A DNA stretch of 64,000 nt from Callaeas wilsoni (Eukaryota > Chordata > Aves > Passeriformes > Callaeidae), in NCBI GenBank assembly GCA_013398955.1, contig VWPU01002144.1, positions 1-64,000 of the forward strand, in the 5' to 3' direction. The notes under the pieces are model-generated. The model saw nothing but the letters and a program-made list of their open reading frames with translations. It was not told where the DNA came from and searched no databases. Shown one piece after another: positions 35,601-47,412 of the stretch (position 1 is the first letter of the stretch; each line of letters opens with the position of its first letter). Position numbers and translations under genes: made by a program.

Positions 35601-36424
35601 TGACAGATTTTCCTCTTGTCTGTCTGTGAGGCCAGGTTTCCACATTCTGCTTGTGAAATCAGCCTGGGTATCATAACAGTTCTAAAAAGCAGGTCATCAG
35701 GTAGAAAATGCATTAGAAAAGTTGACCAAAGTGGTTGAAAAAAACTTGACACAACACTTCAGAATTAAGAAGAAGCAATGCTATCAAAGCAATATTCACA
35801 ATATCATGTCAGTTCTGCCAAAATACTACTTCACAGGAAGTGAGAAACTCATGACATAATCAGATGATCTACTTAAAATTCTCATTAAAAAAAAAAAAAA
35901 CAACACTGAAACTACAGACTCTTGTTAAAGTGAAATTTCTGTGTGAATCTGAGCTAGAGTAATTGCAGGACTAGATTTCTTCTGCTGAATTTTTATCACT
36001 TATTTAGAGTTCTTTGGTGACAAGTTGAATATTCAGGTTTCAAAAATTTCAAAATCTTTTGTGAAACAAATTCTTCAGCTCCTCTTAGTGATTTTTAATT
36101 TGCTTTCTTAAAGATTTTTAATATAAGAATTTGATTTCTAAATCATAATAGAAACAAGCCAGTGTTTAATATGCAATGTTTCTTACTCTGAGTGTTATAT
36201 CTCCCTTATGGAATGGATCAACATTTTCAAATAGGGCAGGGTAGCACTTCTGCACACCCTCTCAGAGGCAATGAAGAAAGCCCAGATGTGCCCAGGCTGC
36301 TCCCATGGCAGTAGAAATGCCATGAGCCCTTTCCAGTGCACCCAAGGGCAGGTCCTTCACAGCTGATCATTGACAGAAGGTTCAAGAGTGAGTAGACACA
36401 CTAGGTATTTCTTTTCCATGATTT

Positions 36425-37049
36425 CTAGATGGAGCAGAGACTAAGGAGGTGGCAAAAAGGAGGGAGAAGCAGCAGAGGGAACACAAGGGTCAGAGAAAGG
36501 AGAAGGAGGTGCTCCATATGGGAGCCCATGCAGCTGGCCAGCAGCCCGTGGAGGATGCACACTAGAGCACATGAATATTCCTGAAGGACTGCAGCTTGTA
36601 GAGAGTCCACATCAGAGATTTTTCCTGACAGCAACTGCAGTTCATGGGCAAATCAGTGGAGCAGAGGAAGTGTGAGGAGGAAGGATTAGCAGAGAGAAAC
36701 CACTCTGTACTGATCATATCCACCCCTGCCACTCTGCACCATTTGGAGTGGGTAGAAGAGTCTGGATTGAAGGAGTTAAGTTGAGCCTGGAGAAGGGGAG
36801 AGGAAGGGTGTTGTTTTAATGTTCTTCTTTTTGTTTTCACTATTTTAGTTGTCAATAAATTACACTGATTTCCCCTTAAGTAGTCTGATTTGTCCATAAC
36901 AGCAACTGTCAAGCACTGTCCCTGTCTTTATCCTGGCCCATGATCTTTCTCATCCAATTTTCTCCCTGTGTCCTAGAGGAGGAGGGGAGGGAGGAGGGAG
37001 TGAGCAGCTGGGTGGGTACTTGACTCTTAGCCAAGATTAACCCACCACA
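36425..37049 (+). mobile_element. Avian endogenous retroviral solo LTR
   Basis: Plus-oriented and matching from memory a widespread neoavian LTR: CAGCCCGTGGAGGA-type repeats, GTGTGAGGAGGAAGGA, GAAGTTGAGCCTGG-like text, an AATAAATTA signal near 36855, a CCCTGTCTTTATC block, and a terminal AACCCACCACA (ends 37049). The 3' end is sharp. The left edge is uncertain because this family's 5' part consists of variable repeats. There is no internal viral region. Confidence 0.75.
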
Positions 37050-39699
37050 GCCTTCTTTTTGGCATCCAAGGACTTCTCCTTTGTGGGAAAGGTCAGAGAT
37101 GTCCTACTTTTGCCTTACCCTTCCTCTGCCATCCAGAAGTATGGCTGGCACAGCCACTGACTGACCAGTGCTCCATATCTGGGATTTCTAGCAGCATCTC
37201 AAACTGAGTCAGGCGTGTCTCCCCACAGTTCTGGCAGGAAATGCCATCCTTGGCCCCCCGTTAGAATTAGGCTGGGCCCAGCACTGCGGGACAGCTCAGG
37301 ACACACATGCTCCGGCTCCACGCTGTCCAAGCTGTCCTGCTCAAGATGGCTTTGTGAAGAACGTCGTCAGTGTGGGTTGTCCTGCCTCTCTGGCCTGTCC
37401 ACATTAATTTTACCGCGAAAAGACTAACTGGTTTTATAAAAATGATACCGCATGTTTAATACGGGTTCTGGCAGCATAAGGCGGCACGGGTGGCCTTTTT
37501 TTACTGCACACAGCCATCTAGCGGCTACTGCTGGTTTAGTTGTCCAAAGAGAACAGGCGTAACAGAAGACCAGGAGAATGACGGGCCCGAGCTGGAAAAT
37601 TTCCTTCCTCGTACCTCACATAGAGTTATCCTGGAAGTCTTGGCCCCGTGGCCACTTGGCCATCTCAGCTTGGGGCTATTGGCAGAAAAAAGCCATAGTA
37701 AGTTCGGGGCATTGAATGCCCACCAATACCAAATGGGTAATGCCTGACAGAAATGGCAACAGTTCTATTGCTCCTTGTATTAATTCAGTATTTATGTGAA
37801 TATATATCTATAAAAACCCCATACACAAACACTTAGCATCCTGGTGTACTTTTGATCCTTTTCTTTTATACATAACAGGTTCATTTCCTAAATAAAATAC
37901 TTTGTCTCTTATTTTCTAAAAAAATCCTAGGCTATTTTAGCATTTTGACTTTGGTTCAGAGAAATGTTGACTAAAGAGTCTTAAAGAAATGCATGAAAAC
38001 TGAAATAAAAAAGAACACAAGTATTTAACAGGTTTATTTCATATAAATTGTTTCACACATCCTAAACAGGCCATGTGGGAACACTTATTATTTAGCTAAC
38101 ACTCAGATCATGAAATAATAAAAAAGGAGCTGCAGAAGAAACTGCAGAAATGTCTGACAATAATCAAATCATGCCAATGCACCGTGCGGAGGACGGCAGC
38201 ACGAGGAATGGGTGTATTTTAGCCAGATGAAAGGAAAAGGAGTTGCAGCCACTTATGCCCAGCCATAAGTCCCCCAGTCCTCCATCGCTTATGTGCTGGA
38301 TGAGATATTTAGGGGCCCCACAAAGCTGAAGCACCTCAGAGCAATGCGTGAAAGGAGGCAGGACTCCCCACCCCATCTCTTAATGCTGTTTGCTTTAACG
38401 AGGGGCATGCACTGCAGTCTAGATCTTAAAGTATCAAAAATAAAATTAAACAGAACAACCTGTAGCAGCTATGTGTGTAATTCTCATGCCAGTGCAGTTT
38501 GCTCTACCTTGTGCGGCAATCTGTCTACAGAAACAAATCAGCGTTTTAATATGAAATACATACTAATGAGGCAAATCATTTTTTAGCAGATTATAGACAC
38601 ATTATGAAGGCAAGCCCTTTCAGGCACATGTTATTAACATAGGAGAACATATGGATTTATGCATGTGGATTTTTATATATGAATTTTATGGTTTGTGAGA
38701 AGAATGTAGGAATCTAGGGTCAGAGGAAGCATTCCAGTTCCCTGGATTAACCTCCTGTATGACATCAGCAATCTGTTTCACTGTTAGCCTTTTCTTTGGT
38801 TGCAAGTGAGAGTGAATATTATTCTTGCAATGGGCTGGTCCTTCTGAGCTCTCCATTCAAGCTCACACACTCACAGGTCAGGCATGTTTCTGCCACCCAT
38901 AACCTCACAACCCAGGGATTCAGATGCCTGCAAGCCATGGCCCAGGTTTGCAAGGCAAGGTTGCATGGCTTTGGTGCAGCTTTATTGAGGACGTTGTGAG
39001 GAACTGTGGGAGATACTTAAGCTAAAGTCGTACCACGTAAGAGAAGTAAAAGCAAAGGCAGGAGTAAAGATGTTCAGGCAAGATTAACTTCTAACAAGAG
39101 GATTCAAGTGACAAGTGGCCATGTGAACCAGTATAAACCCCTAAGAAATAAAGCAGGCAGTCAAAATGGCTCAACAAGATCAAGAATCAGCCTGTTTCGA
39201 GGTCCGATGGAGGTTGCTATGTCCCCAGGTCATAGTAAGAACATAATACTGATACAGCTAGGTCTTCACATCAAGATTGCCAGTGAGAAAGGTTCAGAGC
39301 CTTCCTGTTGAAAATTCTTTTATTTTTGTGCTATTTAGTGTCACTGAGCTTTCGAGTATTATAGGGCTGGCTGGGCACTGACCCCACAGGTCTCTGTGTG
39401 TGTTCTCAGCTCCTGAAAAAAGCTACAGCCCAAAGCAGTGAGACAGGTCACAGCCCACAGCTCCTCTGAGGACAAGGTTCAGCTGCAGTGGGCTCTTCAC
39501 ATGCAGCCAGACTATGGCATCTTCCAGATCTTGGAAAGAGGTCACCAATCCATGCGTCTGTCCCCATCTGGGGAAGGCCTTGCTTTAAGTCCAAGGTACT
39601 TCTGGGAGCCTGTCCCAGGTTTCCTATGAGGAGTATGTGGCAAGCAACCGGACAAGGCAGTTTCCAAGCTGTTGCCTGGCTGCTGCTAATCCCTTTTTT
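37050..39699. other. Intergenic with CpG-bearing blocks
   Basis: No gene is supported. Blocks at about 37215-37740 and 38160-38540 are less AT-rich and keep several CpGs, unlike neighbouring DNA, which hints at functional constraint. A CTCF-type motif lies at 37513-37524. Confidence 0.45.
37513..37524 (-). promoter_or_regulatory. CTCF core motif match
   Basis: The minus strand reads CCGCTAGATGGC, a perfect match to the CC[AG][CG][CT]AG[AG][TG]GGC core. It stands between TNFAIP3 and PERP in a CpG-retaining block. Occupancy cannot be judged from sequence. Confidence 0.45.
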
Positions 39700-40088
39700 T
39701 AGGCAGATGAGGGCGGTGAAGCCGGGATGGCCGCCAGACGCTCCGGAGCCCAGTGGATGCCACGAAGGAGCGCGGCTCCACCCACGCCCTCCGTCCCGCA
39801 GGCGTGGGAGCCTCCCGGCCCGGCCCGGCCCGGCCCCTCGTGCCGCTTAACACTGCACAGGGAAGCGAAAAGCTCTGCCCGCTCCCCTGCGGCCGTGGGA
39901 AAGGCCCAGCCTCGGACCAGTTCTTCAACAGCCGATTGCCCAAAGCGGAAAGGCATCCGCCCGCCTGGGTTCCGCCTTTGCCTTGGTACCGAGACGGGCC
40001 CGGCTGGCGAGCCCCGGCCCTGCCCCGCCCTGCCCGGCCCTGCCTGCCAGTTCCCCCGGCGCCCCCGCGGCTGCTGCGCCGCCGGACA

Positions 40089-40100
40089 CCGGCAGGGGGC
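40089..40100 (+). promoter_or_regulatory. CTCF core motif match in CpG island
   Basis: The plus strand reads CCGGCAGGGGGC followed by G, a full match to the CTCF core. It is divergent to the motif at 37,513. GC-rich context raises the chance of a coincidental match. Confidence 0.4.
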
Positions 40101-40150
40101 GGGCGCGGGCAGGCGCGGTGGGAAGAGGCGGGGAAGCCCCGGGAGGCGCG

Positions 40151-40207
40151 GCCGCCGCCGCAGCAGCAGCCGCAGCAGCAGCAGCAGGAGCAGCAGGAGC
40201 AGCAGCA
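40151..40207. repeat. GCC/CAG trinucleotide repeat in CpG island
   Basis: GCCGCCGCCG passes into interrupted (CAG)n with CCG and GAG interruptions, about 57 bp. In any reading frame it yields homopolymers (Gln, Ser, Ala, or Leu on the reverse). Confidence 0.9.
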
Positions 40208-40532
40208 TTAGCCCGGGTAGCTTCACTCAGCACCGAGTGCCTGTAGGAAGACGCTGCGCCGTCCTCTGCGCCGTCCTCTCCCCCTCCCTCATCTCCTTTC
40301 CCCTGCTCTCTCTTCTCCTCTCCCTCTCCTTCTCCCTCTTCTTCTCCTCCTCTGCTGCTTCCCCTGGGCCACTGAAACTTCTTCTCACAGGCCCTTCCCA
40401 GCCCTGCCTTCCTTTCTGCATGGCAGCTTTCTTATGTCCAGCAGTAAAGGTCTGCTGACTGTCATGGCACTGGCTGAAAGAAACGTGCCTTTGTCATCTA
40501 AAAAGAAGCAGGTATGAAACAAGAGTAATTCC

Positions 40533-41246
40533 AGAGGGACCTTACAAGCTTGACATGTGAACCTCATGACGTTCGACAAGGCCAAGTGCAAGGTCCTGCT
40601 TGTGGCTCAGGGCCATCCTAAGCACAGGTACAGGCTGGGTGAAAAATGGATTGAGGGCAGCCCCGAGGAGGACTTCAGGATGTTGGTGGATGAAAAGCTT
40701 GATATGACCTGGCAATGTACACTTGCAGCCCAGAAAGCCAAACGTGTTTTGGACTATGTCAAAAGCAGCATGGCCAGCAGGTTGAGGGAGGGGATTCTTC
40801 CCCTCTACGCTGCTCCCCACCTGGAGTACTGCATCCAGCTCTGCAGCCTGCAGCATAAGAAGGCCGTGGACCTGTTGGAGTGAGTTCAGAGAAGGGCCAC
40901 AAAGCAGATCAGAGGGATAGAGCCTCTCTTCTGTGAAGACAGGGTAAGAGAATTGGGATTGTTCAGCCAAGAGAAGAAAGAGGAGGCTCTGGAGAGACTT
41001 TACAGCATCCTTCCAGTACCTGAAAGGGACCTAATAAAGAACCGGAGAGTGACTTTTTACAAGGGAAGGTTGTGACAGGGCAAAGGGGAATGGCTTCAAA
41101 CTGAAAGTAGGTTTAGGTTAGATACAAGAAAGAAATTCTTTACTCTGAGGATGATGAGGCATTGGCACAGTTTGCCGAGAGAAGTTGTGGATGCCCCATC
41201 CCTGGAAGTGTTCAAGACCAGGTTGGATGGGGCTTTTAGCAGTCTG
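40533..41246 (+). pseudogene. CR1 LINE fragment, ORF2 C-terminal part, inactivated
   Basis: About 710 bp starting at AGAGGGACCT, typical of the last third of CR1 ORF2: FDKAKCKVL, YRLGEKWIEGSPEE, VDEKLDMTWQC, HLEYCIQL and later [14 protein letters not shown]. The frame is broken by a TGA near 40881 and by further damage, and the 3' UTR with its tail repeats is missing after 41246. It has no function as a retrotransposon. Confidence 0.92.
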
Positions 41247-43852
41247 TGATCGCACACCAAAAAAAGCATGTCATTTTGCATGGCAAATCTCCCCATGGTA
41301 TCACTCAGAATTCAGTAACTATTTCCAGAAGAGCTGAAAGTGGCACTTGCTTCAGTCTGTGACGCCTTCAAAGAGCAGCTCACTGTTTAAGTGCCTCACT
41401 GTGATGGCTTGGAATCACTGTGAGCTTGACACTATCACATAAGTTCACAGCCCTTCAGTATATTTATTCCTGCAATTTGCTCATAAATATTCTCTGCACT
41501 TTTGTATCAGAACTAACATCAAGGACTCTGAGCTGGGAGCCTGAAGTAATTATTTCTCTAACAAACATAATAATCAGAATTAAGTCTGCCAAGGACACTG
41601 TCCTAAAGCAGACAAGGCCCTGCATGGGAAAAGTGATTCAAATTAATTTGGCAAATTACTGATTTAACCATATTAGTAAGATTATGGCTTTTCATGCAGT
41701 GTAAGCCCTTAGGGTCACCATCATGAATTTCTTCAGGCAAAGGAAATAATCCAGGTTTTTTGTCAAATTCCAATCTGGGTTACTTCATCCAGCGTGCTGG
41801 AAGTTCCCCTGCAGGTTCAACCACTGTTGTTGCTTCTAATGCAACATAAAGGTACTTTCCCACTTCTCCCAGTGCTGTGGTATGCTGTAAATCAGCTCCT
41901 TTATTATAACCTGGGCAGTGCGGAGAGATGAGAAATAAATTCCTGTACACATTGGTGATACTGGGTTCTCTTTGAAAGGGAGCTGCTACAGTGGACACAC
42001 TTCTGTAAATCTTTTCCAAAGAGATGTGCAGGTACAAAATTAATCCCCAGTGCCAAACCCAGGCCACCTTGTTCCTTTCCCAAGTCTGGCCTAACTCCAG
42101 AGTTAGGGCAGTGGAGTGTGACTGGCAGAAAAGTGAGATGAGGAAACAGTATTTCAGTGTGGAATTGCAACTCTTTGTATGAGTCCCTTTGATCTTGTTC
42201 TCCCTCCTGCACAGGGGCGAGGCAGCGTGCTGTGAATATGGCTCCAACAACGGGAGGCAGAAACTAATCTCAAATCACTGAGCCACTTTATCTTTTCTTC
42301 AACTTGTAAACATGCCTAACCAATTTGAGGAGACATCAGCTTCCGCCAAGGATATAATCATGGCTAATTGCCTCAGTGCGGAGGAGCTTAGGAGTTGGAG
42401 AGCTGTACATGGTTTCTGCTTTCTGTGCATGCAGCAAGGCAGGATGGGCAGATTGACAGGTGCTTTCTGTCTGAAACCACCCCAGTTTGGGTGGAGCAGG
42501 CTTCACACGGCTTCAGTTGGCGGACTCACTCTGTCATGAAGCCAGTGGAAGCAAATTCAACTGCCTGGAGTTGCTACAATTAGATATTAATCTCTGCCTC
42601 AGTTATGATTAACTCCTTGATGCCGTGCTGCTTTACCAAACAATTTGTTAATCAGCCGTAAACATGGGTCTCTAACAGCTCACTGCCCCTCCTGCAAGCA
42701 CGCAAGCAGTGACTCTTCTTCCCAGGTCAGTGGCTTTTGTTGCGTGCTTGACAGAAATGGTACCATCTCCTTGCCCCAGGACAAGCACTGAGCTCCGGGG
42801 CAGAGGCAGTAGCTGAAGAAGACACCTGCTCCGGGAGAAAGGATGTATCTAATAGAGATGGAGATCTCCATCACAGTTCTTAAAGTGCTTCTAGAATAAA
42901 GGCAGTGACAGTGTTTGCTCATGCTTCTTTTGTGCCTTTGTGAGGCCTGAAGCTGATTCCCCGAGCAACAGATAATCAAAATGGGGTTATGACATGGTTA
43001 AGATTTTCAGTAACTGGACAGGAGCCAGAATGTGTCTATACAAGCTGAAATTGTATAGCTAGACATGATTAATGCTGTTCCTGTTCTTGCATTGGTTGGA
43101 AAGGAATCACTTAGGTAACTACTTTATCCCTAACTCAGGAAGTGTGACACATTAAGTGATTTTATTCTGATGTCTGTAATTTCACAACCTTTCAGTATGC
43201 TTACACCTGCAGTTTACTCATATTCCACTCTCTCTCTTCAATATTGGGCAGAAAGATGGAGATATTGAAAAGACATAGGTAATAAATGATGCACTGTCAG
43301 AATGAAGCACACATGTTCAGATCAGCAAACTCCTGTTCAGCTGCTCTCTGTTCCTGAAGGTTTCTAAATACCAAGTGTCTTGTTTTTTGACAAGCTCCAG
43401 GAATTAGAGTTGTCACAGTGCCCAGCGAGCCCGAGGTTCAGCTGTCTCCCACAAAATATGTGGCCATAGCACTTTCTCTCAAGCCGAGTCTCACGACTTC
43501 ATATCCCACTGGTCTACAGAGGTAGCACAATTCTGCAGCGCAATGGTGAAGATGCTCATGTGGCAGAGAAGGGAGAGAATCAGGAAACTGGATTATGGCC
43601 ACCCTGGTCCATGAACATGAATAGATAGGTGCACATAATCATGTCTGTGTACCAGTTCCTAAATGTATAAGCAGCACTCAGAGAAAAGACAGAATCTTAG
43701 GTCTTCCCTAAGACATGCAAGGCATGTTAATCTCTGAGACCGGGGCACATCCCTTCCATCTCTTGCTTTGCCTTTTTACTTACCTTTATTCTTTCTCAGT
43801 GTCCCCACCTCAGGAGGGAGCATAAGTGCCATCTGGCAGAGAGATGCAGTGT
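41247..43852. other. Intergenic, nothing recognised
   Basis: Mixed DNA. Open frames at 41780-42250 and 41904-42212 (minus) lack similarity. A CTCF-like site with one mismatch (minus, CTGCCAGATGGC, 43828-43839) stands at the right end. Confidence 0.5.
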
Positions 43853-44083
43853 TTAAAACCACCCTGCACCTTGTCCTAGCACTACGTGCCCACGTAGAAA
43901 GTTGCTCTCCCTCTTTTTTACAAGCTTCCTTTAACTACTGGAAAGCCCCAGTGAGGTGTCCCTGGAGTCTTCTCCAGGCTGAACAACCCCACCTCTCTCA
44001 GCCTTTCCTCCAAGGAGAGATGCTCCAGCCTTTTGATCACCTTCAGGGCCCTCCTCTAGAACCTGCTCCAACAGATCTGTGTC
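43853..44083 (-). mobile_element. CR1 LINE fragment, body inverted relative to its tail
   Basis: On the minus strand this is CR1 ORF2 sequence (GCTCCAACAG, TCTCCAGGCTGAACAACCCC and CCTTGTCCTAGCACTAC are recognisable in reverse). It is followed on the plus strand by a CR1-type tail ACTCTATGATTCTATGAT (about 44089-44106) in the opposite orientation. A 5'-inverted insertion explains both parts. Confidence 0.8.
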
Positions 44084-44086
44084 AAA

Positions 44087-44107
44087 ACACTCTATGATTC
44101 TATGATT
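44087..44107 (+). repeat. CR1 3' tail octamer repeat, plus orientation
   Basis: ACTCTATGATTCTATGAT is the short direct repeat that ends CR1 elements. Here it directly abuts the inverted CR1 body. Confidence 0.7.
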
Positions 44108-46975
44108 TTTACTGCTGTTATTTCACCTCAGCGACACCAAACTACATAAACCACGTTTCTTCCTCTGATAAATAGTGCAGGCAGCACTCCTGTTGAGCAT
44201 GACTCCCTTCCAGCACCTAATGCACCCTGCTCATTCACAGCACCGGTCTGACCACATCACCCTTTGTGTGTTTGTACCCTTACAGGTCACTCTCCTTGAC
44301 ACACGAACACGCAACATGTTCTGCATCAGCAAGTTTGGAAAATTGAATCTTCCCTTCTTTAATCTGCTGAATAAAAGTGTATTGTAGAATGGCTCTGTAA
44401 CTTCCCTTACCTGCAAGAGCTTAATAGCTCTAAATGTGCAAACAGTGTCATTTTAATGTGACATGAAAGAGGGAAACAATGCTCTCACCTGTTGCAAATG
44501 TGTGAATCTTGTAAACAATGTGGACACATGCCCACCAAGTGGCACATGATGACAGGACTTGGTCAGTCCATTAAATGATTCACTCTCAACCACTCAAAAC
44601 CAGAATTGAGAAATTAAGCCTTGGTTTCAGCCTGAGAGTCTAGCACTTTTGAGCAGGATCCTATGCTGAAAAATGTGTCAGAGAATATATGGATAAGGAG
44701 ATTGCTGTATGTTTGTCCATCTAAACAGTTGATTGATAATGTCACGGTTCTGGATGTGTGGTCTGCTTCTGGCTGGAATCAGCTGAGGTTTTGCTGTGTA
44801 CTCGAGTGTGGACAACGTGAGACCAAATTTAGACATATTACTCACAACAGCTGTGCTTGCAGGTTTTAGGCCTCTGGGAACTTTCAACCTTCTTGATTAC
44901 CATGTTCACATTCAAAAAATACTCAGGTCATGGGACCCACAACCTGGGCACGAACAACAAAAACCATCTGCTACCAAGGGAGGCAGAGAAGCCAATGCTG
45001 TCACTACAACCTTTTCTTCATCCCTCCCTATATGGGGGAAGAATTGAATTTGTTTACACACAAGGAATTAATTCCATCTTATAGAACAATGAAATCTGAA
45101 CTGTTTACCAAATTTACTTCTAAACTTCAAACTGGTCATACCATTGAGTCTTCTACGTTTCATATTAAAAACTCAGTGTAAGCTGTTTCAGGCATATGTC
45201 CGTTGGAAAAGGCTAAGAATTTCATTAGTGCAGGTGAATGGAATATTTAGAGCTTACAAAACAGCTGAAATGCAGGTGGCCCAAATTTTATATAGGAATG
45301 GTCTAAAATTGTAGCAATGGAGGCAGGTTTCTCAAAGGATCTGAAGGGAACTGGGAGCCCAATTGTCTTAAAAATTAATAAGAATAGGAAACATTTGCAA
45401 ATCTCTGTTTAAAAATCCACATTTTCTCTCTTATTTTAAAAAAATCTTTTCTTGTGTAATGTCAGCTCATAAATTATGATCAGCTCCAAAATAAACAAAT
45501 GAACAAGAGACATACAAATGTCTGTGAGACTGAATTTCAGCCTTATCCATGTGAAATGCTTTTTTCATTTGCCCTTATTTCAAATTCTTGATCCTATATT
45601 GCTTCAGTTTAATTCCAGAAGGGACATAAGACAGTTCAATAATGACTGGCTACTGGAAACTGGAATTTTTCCAGATTTTCAACTAAATTTTTAAGTGCTG
45701 TGGCTGAGGGTCTTAAAAGGCTCCCTAAGACCAACAGGCCATCTGCACTAATGTTTACAGCCCTTCTTTCCAATAATCAGCACACCTTTATGGCCACAAG
45801 GTCTAACTGGCCCTGCCCACTGAGGAAACAAGTCGAGAGCAGATGCTTAAAGTTTGCCAGATAATCCCTGGCAAGGATTACAGCCTCCTTACTACAAAAA
45901 TTAAGTCTCTAGAAATTAAATAAAAACAGGTCAGTGTAGCCACTAACAATAGAGAAAGATAATGCTGCTTTTCAAAAAACTGAGAAAAATATAAATTCAG
46001 AAATCAACCAGCCACCTCATCAAAAACTAAGGTGTGATCCTTGGCAGAGTTTTACATGGGATGACTCACCAATCAATTTTAAAATTGTTATAGCTTTACA
46101 TAACAAATTATTATTTGTCCTACATAATAACTAACTTCTTACTTGCAAAATGCTGTTAGAAGGGTGAAGTTGTCCCTCCTTGCCACAGATATAGAAAGGC
46201 TCAAGCTGCTCTCATGGTTTGAACAAGCAAATCAAGATGTAAAAAAAACCCAAAACAAAACAAAAATTAGCAAAATGCCCAAAGCAGATCACTGATACCT
46301 CAAAGTTAACTTTAGAAGCTACTATTCTGGCTGTTGTACTCAATCTAGAAAGCAAGCAGACTGCCTCTTCCAGAGCAGTTTCAAAAGGGTAAGATTCTTG
46401 AGATTATTGTGAGTTATTTTTAGGAGAGCCATTGAAAGTCCTAAAACTTTTCTACCAGGAAGATAAACTTGCTTGGTACAAGAGGATTAATAAATGTGAA
46501 TCCTTTGTGCCTTCTGATTAAGACTCACACCCATGCACAGCTAATTATTGTTTACTTGGAATCATTTAGGATAAACTTCAAAGAACTCCAGAGCACAGTA
46601 GCTGAAGGTGAACTTGTGACTGTCTTCCTAGTGAAAAGTGCTTCTAAACCTTGTCTTTTGACTATTTCATGCCATAAAAGAAAAATCAACACAAAGTGGA
46701 ATAGGTCTGTTGGTAGTCTGTTATAGCTGCAGCTATAGGCTGGCTTGTAGACCTTTTTAATAATGAGTTTGCACCTGAAGGTTGCTCGTTCCGCTATCAG
46801 GTGTTAGCAGTGCCAGTAAGTATTGGTAGCCTTTCTGGATGCTGCAGTTAATTCTTTCTCTTAGGTGCACTGTCCCCTACTAACTGTAATGTCTATAGCA
46901 GGGAGGACTGAGTGGGTTTAGGGGGACATTATCTGTGGAATGAATGGAAAATTCCGTCTGTAAGATTGGTTAAGA

Positions 46976-46996
46976 TCAATGGGGTGTAAAGCAAAG
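46976..46996 (+). repeat. Left arm of 21-bp perfect inverted repeat
   Basis: TCAATGGGGTGTAAAGCAAAG is the exact reverse complement of 47392-47412. Homology does not extend beyond the 21 bases on either side. Confidence 0.95.
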
Positions 46997-47391
46997 AACC
47001 AAAGTAAAGAGCTCCAATGCCGTGTCTGTGGCTGCAGGGTTAATTTCAGTTACATTGTGGAGCTCTGGCTGCAGAAGGCAGGATCACATCATCTCTGGAG
47101 AAAGAGATTTTAATGAACCATTGAGCTGCCATCCATAAAATGCAGTGAGAGGGGATTTTGCAATTCCCTTTCACTGGGAAGAGGCCTGCAAAAAGCTGCA
47201 GAGGCCACAAATGCAGCACCATTTGTATGCAAACCCATAGGAGTTAGCACTGCTGTGCTTCCTGGCAGCCTGGTTGAAGTAGGCTTCCTCAGCTGCTGGG
47301 GAGCACTGTAGAGATGGCTGTGCTGGAATCCAGCAATGTCACCAGCTCTCAGGGATACAAGCCTAGAGATTCAAGCAAGAAGGCTTCAGTC

Positions 47392-47412
47392 CTTTGCTTT
47401 ACACCCCATTGA
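47392..47412 (-). repeat. Right arm of 21-bp perfect inverted repeat
   Basis: CTTTGCTTTACACCCCATTG plus A on the plus strand; it pairs with 46976-46996 across a 395-bp spacer. Confidence 0.95.

Larger units (their letters stand above)
23403..36424. other. 13-kb intergenic interval, no supported gene
   Basis: AT-rich DNA with scattered short open frames on both strands, none with recognisable domains, splice-linked partners or start context. It contains an NF-kB consensus site (24601-24610), a 46-T tract (31501-31546) next to a GC-richer block, and a 19-T tract (32631-32649). The open frames at 25375-25755, 30194-30640 and 30869-31642 are not supported as genes; the last merely reads through the T tract. 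Confidence 0.5.
39700..40420. promoter_or_regulatory. Orphan CpG island, probable promoter of an unannotated transcript
   Basis: About 550 bp (39,700-40,250) of very GC-rich, CpG-dense DNA with several GC-box-like GGGCGGG/CCCCGCCC sequences, then a C/T-rich run to about 40,370, in otherwise AT-rich intergenic DNA. It is 24 kb from PERP's last exon and 25 kb past the TNFAIP3 stop, so it belongs to neither known start. A good donor (CAG/GTATGA at 40511/40512) follows. Long open frames on both strands reflect GC-rich composition (poly-Ala, poly-Leu, Pro/Arg) and are not supported as proteins. Confidence 0.6.

Noticed and set aside
39699..40226. Minus-strand 175-codon frame starting with a leucine-rich, signal-peptide-like segment
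   Set aside because: The leucines come from the CAG/CTG repeat, and equally long frames exist on the opposite strand, as expected in a stop-poor CpG island. There is no family similarity.
39727..40458. Plus-strand 243-codon frame over the CpG island
   Set aside because: Low-complexity Pro/Arg/Ser composition and C/T-rich continuation; explained by GC-rich DNA lacking stops.
41780..42250. 156-codon minus-strand frame
   Set aside because: No similarity recognised, and an overlapping frame of comparable size exists; treated as chance.
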